From Ignavibacteria bacterium (GTDB taxonomy: Bacteria; Bacteroidota; Ignavibacteria; UBA10030), in assembly GCA_016873805.1 (NCBI GenBank), contig VGVZ01000020.1, positions 1-58,498 on the forward strand: a DNA stretch of 58,498 nucleotides, written 5' to 3'. The notes under the pieces were generated by a model. That model was given only the letters and a program-made list of their open reading frames with translations. It had not been told where the DNA came from and did not search any database. A program made the translations under genes and the position numbers. How positions within the stretch are numbered: position 1 is the first letter of the stretch; each line of letters starts with the position of its first letter. This document shows, one piece after another, positions 9,358-17,920 of this stretch.

Positions 9358-9699
9358 ATGGACAAACGAAAGCTTGTGGAAGCCACGCAGTTGAGAAGCG
9401 ACCTTCCGGAATTCAAGCCCGGAGATACGGTGAACGTGCACGTGAGGGTCGTTGAGGGAGGAAAAGAACGTATTCAGCAATTCCAGGGCGTCGTGATCAG
9501 CCGTCGCGGTTCCGGTTTGAACGAGACGTTCACGGTCCGCAAAGTGTCGGACGGGGTCGGCGTCGAACGTATCTTCCCGGTGCATTCACCTCGCCTCGCG
9601 AAGATCGAACGCGTTAAAGAAGGAAAAGTCCGGAGAGCCAAACTGTACTATCTCCGGAACCTTGCGTCGAAGGCCGTGACGCAAAAGACCAGCGCGTAG
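9358..9699 (+). CDS. rplS: 50S ribosomal protein L19
   Basis: A 113-residue L19, which sits at the subunit interface. Family segments [22 protein letters not shown] and [13 protein letters not shown] are intact and length is normal. TTGGAGACAGACCA precedes the ATG. The next ORF begins 2 bases after the stop codon. Confidence 0.96.
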   Translation: MDKRKLVEATQLRSDLPEFKPGDTVNVHVRVVEGGKERIQQFQGVVISRRGSGLNETFTVRKVSDGVGVERIFPVHSPRLAKIERVKEGKVRRAKLYYLRNLASKAVTQKTSA

Positions 9700-9701
9700 C
9701 G

Positions 9702-10556
9702 ATGTCTACGTTGAATCTCGGACTCTCTGAGGCGATGTACCTGGAGCCGATCATATCGGGGCTCAACGGTCTCGGGATTCCGACAAACATCCACCGTGAG
9801 ATTCCCGCAAAGCTCGCGTTGAACATGAGTGAAGCCAGCCCGCTCCTGAAGGCGGGCTGTGCTTTTTTGAGCCCTATCGACTATGGTCGGCGCGGCGGCG
9901 ACTATCGTATCGTTCCGCGTATCGCGATCTCTTCGTCCATTCCCACCGCAACCATCACACTTTCCATCAATCGGAACGTTAGCAACATACATCGCATTGC
10001 GGTTGATGTTCGCGTGACGTCGGAAATCATCCTCGCGAAAATCATCCTGCTCGAGAAGTTCCCGAATCTCGCGTCCGATACCGAAGCGATCCAGTTTGTC
10101 CCGATGATGCCCAACGTCCACGAAATGCTCTCGAAGGCCGATGCTGCGCTCGTGGTGAATCAGTATCCAAACCAATACCCCGCAGGAAACGTCTTCACCG
10201 TTGATCTCGTGCAGGAATGGCAGGACCTGACCGAGCTCCCGTATGTGCACGGGATCTGGGTTGGCCGCGAGGATCATCTGAATGACGAAGCAATTTCGGG
10301 GATGATCAATGGGCAACGGCATGGGGAGACCTTGCTTCCGGAGGCAGGGGAACGCGCGGCGGCAATGTTCAATCGGACTCAGGACGAGTGTCTGCGGCAT
10401 CTGGAATCCTTTCGGTATTCCCTCGGCGAGGCGGAAGAGCAGAGTCTTTCAGAGTTCTTCCGCTATGCATATTATCACGGAGTCCTTGGGGATGTCCCCG
10501 ATCTCAATTTTTTCGCTACCTCGCTTCCTCCGTTGCCACAAATCTCCTCGAACTGA
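9702..10556 (+). CDS. MqnA/MqnD-family menaquinone biosynthesis protein (chorismate dehydratase-like)
   Basis: A 284-residue periplasmic-binding-fold enzyme of the family that includes MqnA (chorismate dehydratase, first step of the futalosine menaquinone route) and MqnD. Recognisable parts are the opening LNLGLSEAMYLEPIISGL, the CAFLSPIDYGRR segment, an AVDVRVTSEI loop, and ELPYVHGIWVGRED near the C-terminus. It lies more with MqnA than MqnD, but divergence leaves the exact activity uncertain. The start ATG is only 2 bases after the rplS stop with no clear ribosome site. A terminator-like hairpin lies inside its first third. Confidence 0.72.
   Translation: MSTLNLGLSEAMYLEPIISGLNGLGIPTNIHREIPAKLALNMSEASPLLKAGCAFLSPIDYGRRGGDYRIVPRIAISSSIPTATITLSINRNVSNIHRIAVDVRVTSEIILAKIILLEKFPNLASDTEAIQFVPMMPNVHEMLSKADAALVVNQYPNQYPAGNVFTVDLVQEWQDLTELPYVHGIWVGREDHLNDEAISGMINGQRHGETLLPEAGERAAAMFNRTQDECLRHLESFRYSLGEAEEQSLSEFFRYAYYHGVLGDVPDLNFFATSLPPLPQISSN
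9836..9868 (+). terminator. Terminator-like hairpin inside the MqnA-like coding region
   Basis: An 8-bp GC-rich stem (CAGCCCGC at 9836-9843 and GCGGGCTG at 9852-9859) with an 8-base loop is followed by TGC and six T residues. It is placed 137 bases after the rplS stop, where a terminator of the ribosomal operon would be expected, but it lies within the downstream reading frame. Confidence 0.55.
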
Positions 10557-10580
10557 CACCGCTCCCGTTTTTGTCGCTTC

Positions 10581-10609
10581 TTGAATCTCCCTCATTTTTG
10601 ACATAGATT
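10581..10609 (+). promoter_or_regulatory. Candidate promoter of recN
   Basis: TTGAAT (10581-10586), 17-base spacer, TAGATT (10604-10609). The predicted start near 10616 gives a leader of about 20 bases before the recN ATG at 10635. Confidence 0.6.
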
Positions 10610-10634
10610 GGGAGACCAGAGCGACCCATCGCCT

Positions 10635-12356
10635 ATGCTCAAATCCCTCTTGATCAAGAATTACGCAATCATTGACTCGATTGAAGTGGAGTTCGAATCG
10701 GGGCTCAATATCCTCACGGGAGAAACCGGGGCCGGCAAATCAATTATCGTGGACGCGTTGGGCCTGCTCCTTGGGGAGCGCGCCAGCACCGATGTCGTGC
10801 GAAAAGAGGCGGAAAAAGCGGTCGTTGAAGGGATACTCCGTGTGGCCGGCAACCGCAACGCTCGGGCGGTCCTGGAAGCTCATGACATCGAATGGCTGGA
10901 TGATCTGATCATCCGGAGAGAAATCTCCGCAAAAGGTCAGAATCGCTGCTTTCTCAACGATACACCGGTCACCCTCAGCGTCCTGAAAACTGTCGGAGAC
11001 TTTCTCGTTGACCTCCATGGTCAGCATGAGCACCAATCGTTGCTGCGGACGGAGATTCATCTCGATCTTCTCGATGATTTTGGTGGACTTGCCGGACTGC
11101 GGTCCGAGTACCAAGGGACGTTCCGGAGGTTGTCCGATCTTTGTGCTCAGCTCGAAGAACTGGAGGAGAGAGGGGAGCAGCTGAAGGAAAAAAAGGAGTT
11201 GTTCGAATTTCAACTCCGGGAAATCAACGCAATGGATCCTCAGCCCGGTGAAGAGGAGTCGTTGCAGACGGAATTCACGATTCTCGAGAACTCGGAGAAG
11301 CTTTTTGAAGCGACCTCCCGTCTGCATGAAATGTTGTACGACGGCGAGCAGGCAATTCACGGCCAGCTCGTGCTCGCACGAAACCAGCTGGAGGATCTCG
11401 CCCGGATCGACAAGACCTTTGACGATGTGATGAAAGAATGTGCCTCCGCCGCGGCCATCGTCAGTGAGATGACAAAGTTCATCCAGAGTTACAACTCGAA
11501 GATCGAGTTCAATCCGGAACGGCTGGAGCAGATTCGAGACCGAATGGGTGGCCTCTCGATGTTGAAGAAGAAATACGGGGGCTCAGTTGATCGCATTCTC
11601 GAACACCGGGACCGCATCAGCAAAGAAGTCGCGCTGGCAGAAAACTTCGACGAGGAGATCAGCCGGCTCAAAGAGGCCATCGATGCGGCGCGCAAGGTAT
11701 GCTCGCATGCCGCTCAGCGCCTCTCCTCCAAACGACGCGAACTCGTGTCAGGCCTGAGTGCCTCCGTGGAAGGGGAGCTCAGGAAGCTGGGTATCGCCAA
11801 CGCGAAGTTTGATGTCTCCATCCTCAATCAGTCCATCGAGCGCAGGGATGGAAACGCCGGTACCTCTTCGGCCTATGTGAAACTTGGGAAGGAACAAATT
11901 GCGGCGACCGCGCGCGGAATAGACATTGTGGAGTTCCTTATCTCCACCAATTTGGGGGAAGACCCGAAACCGCTGGCGAAGATCGCGTCGGGAGGTGAGA
12001 TTTCGCGTATCATGCTCGCGCTGAAGACAATTCTTGCCAAGTCTGAACGACTCCCCCTCCTCATCTTCGATGAAATCGATGTGGGGGTGAGCGGCCGCAT
12101 CGCGCAAGCGGTCGGCAAAAGCCTCAAGAATCTGTCGAAATTCCACCAGGTCATCTCGATTACACACCTTCCTCAGATTGCGGGACTCGCCGACGCGCAC
12201 TATGTGGTCGAGAAGAGAGAGCGAAAAGGCCGGACGGCAGCAACTCTCTCCAAGCTGAGCGTCGACGAGCGGGTCACCGAGGTCGCCAAACTTATGAGCG
12301 GCGCAGAGGTGACCGATGCCGGAGTGAAGGGGGCAAAGGAATTGATGGGGCTCTAG
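10635..12356 (+). CDS. recN: DNA repair protein RecN
   Basis: An SMC-like ATPase of 573 residues used in double-strand break repair. The N-terminus MLKSLLIKNYAIIDSIEVEF leads to Walker A GETGAGKS. A central coiled-coil follows, and the C-terminal lobe has GGEISRIMLALKTIL (signature) and LIFDEIDVGVSG (Walker B). I chose the ATG at 10635, which gives the typical RecN N-terminus, over a TTG at 10608 that overlaps the -10 element. It appears to be a single-gene unit. Confidence 0.95.
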   Translation: MLKSLLIKNYAIIDSIEVEFESGLNILTGETGAGKSIIVDALGLLLGERASTDVVRKEAEKAVVEGILRVAGNRNARAVLEAHDIEWLDDLIIRREISAKGQNRCFLNDTPVTLSVLKTVGDFLVDLHGQHEHQSLLRTEIHLDLLDDFGGLAGLRSEYQGTFRRLSDLCAQLEELEERGEQLKEKKELFEFQLREINAMDPQPGEEESLQTEFTILENSEKLFEATSRLHEMLYDGEQAIHGQLVLARNQLEDLARIDKTFDDVMKECASAAAIVSEMTKFIQSYNSKIEFNPERLEQIRDRMGGLSMLKKKYGGSVDRILEHRDRISKEVALAENFDEEISRLKEAIDAARKVCSHAAQRLSSKRRELVSGLSASVEGELRKLGIANAKFDVSILNQSIERRDGNAGTSSAYVKLGKEQIAATARGIDIVEFLISTNLGEDPKPLAKIASGGEISRIMLALKTILAKSERLPLLIFDEIDVGVSGRIAQAVGKSLKNLSKFHQVISITHLPQIAGLADAHYVVEKRERKGRTAATLSKLSVDERVTEVAKLMSGAEVTDAGVKGAKELMGL

Positions 12357-12530
12357 TCTGTTGTCCCAGAAGTACTTTGAATAAGTCCTGGAGCAAAGCA
12401 GATCGCTGACGTTCTTTTCTATAGGCGCTTCCAGTAGTCCTTCAGAGGCAGGCGGGCGCGTCCCCGCGCAGGATGGAGTTGCCCAGTGTCAGAAGAATGA
12501 AAATCTTACCATCATAGAAAGCAGACATCC

Positions 12531-14645
12531 ATGCAACGAATGGCCGCTGTCATGACGATGATCGTGCTGATTGCAATACCACCGATGGCTCATACCCAAC
12601 AAACCACATCGCAACCCCCGATCGCGGAAAAGAAACCGATAAGCGTCACCCTCCACGGCGACACGCGCGTCGATCACTATGCATGGATCCGCGACAAGAA
12701 GAATCCAGAGGTGATCAAACTCCTTGAAGCGGAGAATACCTATACCGATGCCATCATGGCGCCGGCAAAAGACCTGGAGGAGAGACTGTACCAGGAGATG
12801 GTCGGGCGACTCAAAGAAACGGACCTCGACGTCCCGTACCGCGACGGCGACTACTACTACTACACGCGGACGGAGAAGGGAAAGCAATATCCGATCTATT
12901 GCCGCATGAAGGGCTCCCTCGAAGCTCCCGAGGAAATTATTCTTGATCAAAATGAACTGGCGAAGAGCTACAAGTACTTCCGACTTGGCGCGCTGACCGT
13001 CAGTCCCGATCACCGGCTCCTGGCGTACGCGATCGATACAACGGGCTCGGAGGAGTTCCGTCTGTTCGTGAAGGATCTGGCCGCAAACAGTATTCTTGGA
13101 GACAAGGTCGATGACGTGGTTTCCGTCGTTTGGGCGCTCGACAACAAGACGATCTTCTATACCACGCGCGATGCCGCAAAACGGCCCTACCGGCTCTTCC
13201 GACACACGCTCGGGACGCCGGCGTCGAGTGACGTCTTGCTGTATGAGGAGAAAGACGAGCTCTACCGCGTGTTCGCATCACGAACGCGGAGCAAGAGGTT
13301 CATTTTCGTTATTTCGGCAGCCAGCACATCGGGCGAGGTGCGCTACATTCCGGCCGATCGGCCTTTCGAGCCGCTCAAGATTGTCTCTCCGCGCGAACCG
13401 GACCATGAGTATTCCGTCGATCATCATGGCGATTCTTTCTACATTGTCACGAACAAAAGGGCGAAGAATTTCAAGCTCGTATCAGCGCCTGTAATCTCTC
13501 CCGGTCAGGAAAACTGGAAAGAGGTTCTGCCCCACCGTCCCGGCGTCAGACTCGAAAATGTCGACTTCTTCGAACAGTACTACATTGCGTACGAACGGGA
13601 GATGGGAATTCAGAAAATGCGAGTGACCGATTTCCGCAACGGAGCGGTCCACTATGTTGAGTTCCCTGAACCGGTCTATTCCGCATTCCCGAGCACCAAT
13701 CGAATCTTTAACACGAACATCTTTCGCTTCAACTATCAATCGCTGGTGACCCCAAGTTCCATCTATGACTACAATCTCGACAGTCGCGAACGAACCCTCA
13801 TGAAACAAACCGAAGTCGTCGGCGGTTACGATCCGTCGAAGTACCAGTCGGAGCGGATTTACGCAACAGCCAAAGACGGCAAACTTGTCCCGATCTCGGT
13901 CGTATACAAGAAGGGCTTCGTAAAGGACGGAAAAGCGCCTCTGCACCTGTCGGGGTACGGATCGTACGGTTCGTCGATATCGACAACGTTCTCTTCCAAC
14001 CGACTCAGCTTGCTCGATCGCGGGCTGGTTGTCGCGCTTGCACACGTCCGGGGAGGAGGCGATATGGGGAAAGAGTGGCATGACGACGGAAAGATGCTCA
14101 ACAAGAAAAATACCTTTACCGACTTCATCGCGTGTGCGGAACACCTTGTGGCAGAAAAATACACATCACCAGATCGTCTGACGATCGAGGGGGGAAGCGC
14201 CGGTGGCCTTCTGATGGGTGCCGTCACAAACATGCGTCCTGATCTCTTCAAAGCGGTCGTGGCACAGGTGCCGTTTGTTGATGTCATCAACACGATGCTT
14301 GATGCGTCGCTCCCACTGACGGTTGGCGAGTATCTCGAGTGGGGAAACCCGAATGAGAAGGAGCACTACGAGTACATCAAGTCGTACTGTCCGTACACGA
14401 ACATCACCGCAAAGGCCTACCCGAATATCCTCGTGAAAGTCGGACTCAACGATCCGCGCGTCGGATACTGGGAAGGGGCGAAGTGGGTAGCCAAACTGCG
14501 ATCGATGAAGACAGACAAGAATACGATTGTTCTGAAAGCGAACCTCGCATCGGGGCATGGGGGTTCGTCCGGCCGGTATGATCGATTGAAAGAAATCGCG
14601 TTTGATTATGCATACATCCTGAGTCAACATGAAATTCTCAAGTAA
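12531..14645 (+). CDS. Oligopeptidase B-like S9A serine peptidase with signal peptide
   Basis: A 704-residue prolyl-oligopeptidase-family enzyme: a beta-propeller in the first two thirds, then an alpha/beta-hydrolase domain. The catalytic Ser556 lies in EGGSAGGLL, the acid in GLNDPRVGYWE and the His in the closing GHGG. The HVRGGGDMGKEWH region and the overall layout are closest to oligopeptidase B, which cleaves after basic residues in short peptides. Unlike the cytosolic E. coli enzyme it has an N-terminal signal peptide (to about residue 22), so periplasmic location is inferred. A second S9 gene follows at once. Confidence 0.9.
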   Translation: MQRMAAVMTMIVLIAIPPMAHTQQTTSQPPIAEKKPISVTLHGDTRVDHYAWIRDKKNPEVIKLLEAENTYTDAIMAPAKDLEERLYQEMVGRLKETDLDVPYRDGDYYYYTRTEKGKQYPIYCRMKGSLEAPEEIILDQNELAKSYKYFRLGALTVSPDHRLLAYAIDTTGSEEFRLFVKDLAANSILGDKVDDVVSVVWALDNKTIFYTTRDAAKRPYRLFRHTLGTPASSDVLLYEEKDELYRVFASRTRSKRFIFVISAASTSGEVRYIPADRPFEPLKIVSPREPDHEYSVDHHGDSFYIVTNKRAKNFKLVSAPVISPGQENWKEVLPHRPGVRLENVDFFEQYYIAYEREMGIQKMRVTDFRNGAVHYVEFPEPVYSAFPSTNRIFNTNIFRFNYQSLVTPSSIYDYNLDSRERTLMKQTEVVGGYDPSKYQSERIYATAKDGKLVPISVVYKKGFVKDGKAPLHLSGYGSYGSSISTTFSSNRLSLLDRGLVVALAHVRGGGDMGKEWHDDGKMLNKKNTFTDFIACAEHLVAEKYTSPDRLTIEGGSAGGLLMGAVTNMRPDLFKAVVAQVPFVDVINTMLDASLPLTVGEYLEWGNPNEKEHYEYIKSYCPYTNITAKAYPNILVKVGLNDPRVGYWEGAKWVAKLRSMKTDKNTIVLKANLASGHGGSSGRYDRLKEIAFDYAYILSQHEILK

Positions 14646-14661
14646 TAGGGAGTCCACGGTC

Positions 14662-16653
14662 ATGAACAGAAAACACCTCTCCTTCTTTTTGCTCTTCGTA
14701 CTCCTCAGCATCGCCTGTGTGTCGATCGCGGCTCAGCCGAAAGTCCTGACTCCAGAAGCGATTCTCACCATCAGGACGATCATGGATGTTCAGCTCGCTC
14801 CCGATGGCAAGAACATCATGTTCCAACTCAATCGCCCTCGGACCGAGACGGAGCGTCCCGGAGGAACCATTGCGGAGATCTGGACAATGTCTGCAACCGG
14901 CGGTGAGCCGCGACGGTTCACATTCAACGAAAGAGGAGATCGCACGCCGCAGTGGTCACCCGACGGCAAGTGGATCGCGTTTCTCTCGTCGCGGGGTGAA
15001 TCGAGCGTCACGCAGGTGTATCTCGTCGCGTTTGACGGCGGCGAAGCAGTTCAGCTCACGAAAGCGGAAAAATCGGTCGGCGCATTCAAATGGTCCCGCG
15101 ACGGCGGACGGATTGCCTACACGATGGAAGACGCAAAAACCAAGGACGAGCTCGCTGCGGAGCGGGAAGGGAAGGACTGGACCGTTGTAGACCGGAACTA
15201 CAAGCATACGCATTTGTATACGATTGACGTGAAATGGAAAGTGGTGACGCTTGTGACAAAATCCGATCTCACGATTCACGATTTTGATTGGGCTCCTGAT
15301 GGGAAACAGTTTGTGGTTGCCGCCGCAGAGACACCGACGGTTGATGATTCCTACATGCGTAAGAGGATCATGAAAGTAAGCTCGGACGGTGGATCACCGG
15401 CCGCTGTCGTGAAGACGGTCGGAAAACTGGACAATGTGCGCTGGTCGCCCGATGGGAAATGGATCGCATGGCTCGGCGCGATTGCCGAAAACGATCCGTA
15501 TCAAGGAAGCGTCTTTGTCGTACCTTCGGGGGGAGGGAACGGAGAAAATCTCACTCAGGGATATCAAGGGACCGCGAACTGGCTGGGCTGGATGCCGGGA
15601 AAGCCGAGCACGATTGTTTTTCGCGCGATCGAGAGGCAGGCGACTGTTCTCCATACCTTCGATCTGCCTGAGAAGAAACGATCGCCGTTGATGACGCAGG
15701 CGCTCATCATCGGTGAGCCGAGTTTCTCGAAAGACGGGAAGTCGATGGCTCTATCTGCCAATACGCCGCAGCATCCGAACGAGATCTTTGTCGGCGCTTC
15801 AATGAACACTCCGCTGAACAAACTCACCACCATGAATCCCCAGCTCGCCGGAATCACACTCGGTGAGCAACGTGTGGTGAAATGGAAATCGACTGACGGA
15901 TGGGAGATTGAAGGCGTGGTGGTTCTGCCGGTGGGTTATCAGAAAGGAAAAGCGTACCCGACAGTCCTGCAGGCGCATGGCGGTCCGGAAGCGGCGGATC
16001 TCAACGGCTGGCTCGGGAGCTACTCGCGTTGGGGACAGATGCTTGCCGGAATGGGATACGTTACCCTCTATCCGAATTACCGCGGAAGTCTTGGAAAGGG
16101 GCCGGCGTTTTCGATGGCCGATCACAAGGATCTGATGGGGAAAGAGTTTGAGGACATGGTGGCCGGCATTGATTACCTGATCAAAGAGGGAATCACTGAT
16201 CCGAACCGCGTCGGCGTCGGAGGAGGAAGTTACGGAGGATATACGACCGGTTGGGCGGTAACGTACGCGAGTCAGCGGTTCAAAGCCGGTGTGATGTGGA
16301 TGGGGATTTCGAACTGGATCAGCATGACCGGCACGTCGGATATCTTCTATGAGAATTCGACGGTGCACTGGGACATGATGATGTATGACGACAACAACTA
16401 TGATATGTACTGGAAACGATCGCCGCTGGCACATATCAAGAATGCCAACACACCGACATTGATTATGCACGGCGCGGCGGATCCCCGGGTGCCGATCGGT
16501 CAGTCGTACGAAATGTACACCGCGCTGAAGTGGAAAGGGGTGTCGACAGAATTCGTCGTCTATCCCAGAGCGGGTCATGGGCTCTCGGAGAAGGCGCATC
16601 AGTACGATTCGATGAAGCGGATTCCGGCATGGTTTGATCGTTATCTCAAGTGA
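14662..16653 (+). CDS. S9 family peptidase (acylaminoacyl-peptidase / DPP-like), secreted
   Basis: A 663-residue two-domain peptidase. After a signal peptide (MNRKHLSFFLLFVLLSIACV...), propeller repeats of the WSPDGKWIAF type fill residues 40-390. The hydrolase domain has Ser523 in GGGSYGGYTTGW, an Asp in HGAADPRVP and a His in RAGHGLSEK. This is the S9C arrangement, which releases acylated amino acids or dipeptides. The ATG at 14662 is used because a longer frame reaches into the preceding gene and would bury the signal peptide. It is 16 bases after the upstream S9A gene and likely co-transcribed. Confidence 0.92.
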   Translation: MNRKHLSFFLLFVLLSIACVSIAAQPKVLTPEAILTIRTIMDVQLAPDGKNIMFQLNRPRTETERPGGTIAEIWTMSATGGEPRRFTFNERGDRTPQWSPDGKWIAFLSSRGESSVTQVYLVAFDGGEAVQLTKAEKSVGAFKWSRDGGRIAYTMEDAKTKDELAAEREGKDWTVVDRNYKHTHLYTIDVKWKVVTLVTKSDLTIHDFDWAPDGKQFVVAAAETPTVDDSYMRKRIMKVSSDGGSPAAVVKTVGKLDNVRWSPDGKWIAWLGAIAENDPYQGSVFVVPSGGGNGENLTQGYQGTANWLGWMPGKPSTIVFRAIERQATVLHTFDLPEKKRSPLMTQALIIGEPSFSKDGKSMALSANTPQHPNEIFVGASMNTPLNKLTTMNPQLAGITLGEQRVVKWKSTDGWEIEGVVVLPVGYQKGKAYPTVLQAHGGPEAADLNGWLGSYSRWGQMLAGMGYVTLYPNYRGSLGKGPAFSMADHKDLMGKEFEDMVAGIDYLIKEGITDPNRVGVGGGSYGGYTTGWAVTYASQRFKAGVMWMGISNWISMTGTSDIFYENSTVHWDMMMYDDNNYDMYWKRSPLAHIKNANTPTLIMHGAADPRVPIGQSYEMYTALKWKGVSTEFVVYPRAGHGLSEKAHQYDSMKRIPAWFDRYLK

Positions 16654-16701
16654 CAAGAGCGCGATCAACTTGAACTTGCGGCATTTTCTGAAGAGAGGTA
16701 A

Positions 16702-17724
16702 ATGTGTCGGATCGACCGGACGTGGTCATTAGGAGATTGGTTGAATTCAAGTGATTCCACCCACTTTCTGGAGGTCACGTTGAGCTACGAAAGTCGAGTC
16801 TTCAAACAGTTGTCGTTGCCCAAACGCGAAGAGGTGATCGATGCACTGCTGACAGCACTTCTCAAACGAAATGGGTATGTAAAAGAATTTGGCGCAGGCA
16901 ACCAAGAGTTTGTGAACCACTTGGCAGATTCCCTTGGATTGAGCGTGAATCAGCGCACATTCTCGATGCAGACTATCGTACGCAGAGAAGGAAGAGTGAA
17001 GAAGTTTCCAGCTTGGCACCGTCTGATTTTTCGTGCTGCTGACCTTGCAGCGAGACGCGGACTCCTTTCGCACCCGAAGGATACTCTCAAACTAACGGGG
17101 AGAAGAGAATGGATGTTGACTGAAAAAGGAATTGACAAAGCTATGCGAGTATCGAGGATTCCAATTTCCAGAAAACAAGAGCTTCCCGTTCTGACATATG
17201 AAGTGCAAAAGATCAAGAAATCTCTCGACGAAGCGAGACCCATACGTAACTACAGTCCCGTTGATTCACGCAAACAATCACGCGAGATCACAACACAGTC
17301 CTTGCTGCGGGCCCGCGGGTTCAGACACGCGATCGTTGAAGCATATGATCGTCGGTGTTGTGTCTGTGGGCTAAAACTAATTTCACCAGACGCAATGGTC
17401 TGGGAAGTTGAGGCCGCCCATATTGTACCTCATCGATTTCAGGGCAAAGATGACATTTGGAATGGGATGGCGCTTTGTCGTTTCCACCATTGGACCTTCG
17501 ACGTTGGGTGGTTTACACTGCGCCAGGACTACACAATTGAGGTCAATAGTCGGATTACGGCGGTTCCTCGTGACCATGGGTTCATGGGGGGGTTCGATGT
17601 CTTTCGATCACTACTGAAAGCAGATCGCCGTATCTATCTGCCCCAGAAGTCATCGATTTGTCCTCATGAGAACGCAATTTCATGGCACAGAGAAAATATT
17701 TTCGCTGATCTTACTCAACGATAG
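16702..17724 (+). CDS. HNH endonuclease-domain protein with N-terminal helical domain
   Basis: A 340-residue protein. The C-terminal domain shows RCCVCGL, VEAAHIVPH, NGMALCRFHHWTFDVGWF: an HNH_2-type nuclease in which a Cys pair and the His/Asn residues are all in place. The N-terminal half (residues 30-150) looks like a winged-helix DNA-reading region, as in Mrr-like or restriction-associated proteins. Base use is visibly more A/T-rich than the neighbours, suggesting acquisition. AGAGG precedes the ATG. A 59-residue ORF follows 9 bases later and then cysS. No methyltransferase partner is nearby, so an orphan restriction or defence nuclease is the guess. Confidence 0.8.
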   Translation: MCRIDRTWSLGDWLNSSDSTHFLEVTLSYESRVFKQLSLPKREEVIDALLTALLKRNGYVKEFGAGNQEFVNHLADSLGLSVNQRTFSMQTIVRREGRVKKFPAWHRLIFRAADLAARRGLLSHPKDTLKLTGRREWMLTEKGIDKAMRVSRIPISRKQELPVLTYEVQKIKKSLDEARPIRNYSPVDSRKQSREITTQSLLRARGFRHAIVEAYDRRCCVCGLKLISPDAMVWEVEAAHIVPHRFQGKDDIWNGMALCRFHHWTFDVGWFTLRQDYTIEVNSRITAVPRDHGFMGGFDVFRSLLKADRRIYLPQKSSICPHENAISWHRENIFADLTQR

Positions 17725-17733
17725 GATGACATC

Positions 17734-17913
17734 ATGAATCCACGAAAACATATCTACTACATCACCGTATCTGATGTACAGAACGTTGCCAAAGAGATTG
17801 GCGGTCGTCGTCTCAGCGATAGTGAACTGAAGAACGTGGTTGATAAACTGCTAGACAGAATCCAGTGGCTTGAACCGCTCGAATATGTGATTTACACCGA
17901 GACCAGCAGCTAG
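17734..17913 (+). CDS. Small conserved-looking protein of 59 residues between HNH nuclease and cysS
   Basis: An ATG at 17734, preceded by AGGATG, opens a 59-codon frame ending at TAG 17911-17913. The product begins MNPRKHIYYITVSDVQNVAK, continues with a charged helical middle containing LSDSELKNVVDKLLDRI, and ends YVIYTETSS. It is not hydrophobic and has no Cys. Start and stop fit tightly between the flanking genes (9 bases after the nuclease, 7 before cysS). I have seen similar short proteins of unknown function. Whether it serves the nuclease is unknown. Confidence 0.65.
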   Translation: MNPRKHIYYITVSDVQNVAKEIGGRRLSDSELKNVVDKLLDRIQWLEPLEYVIYTETSS

Positions 17914-17920
17914 GTGACAA

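Noticed and set aside
12489-13205. 238-codon minus-strand ORF over the oligopeptidase B gene
   Set aside because: The plus-strand gene is complete with catalytic triad; the antisense frame has no family features.
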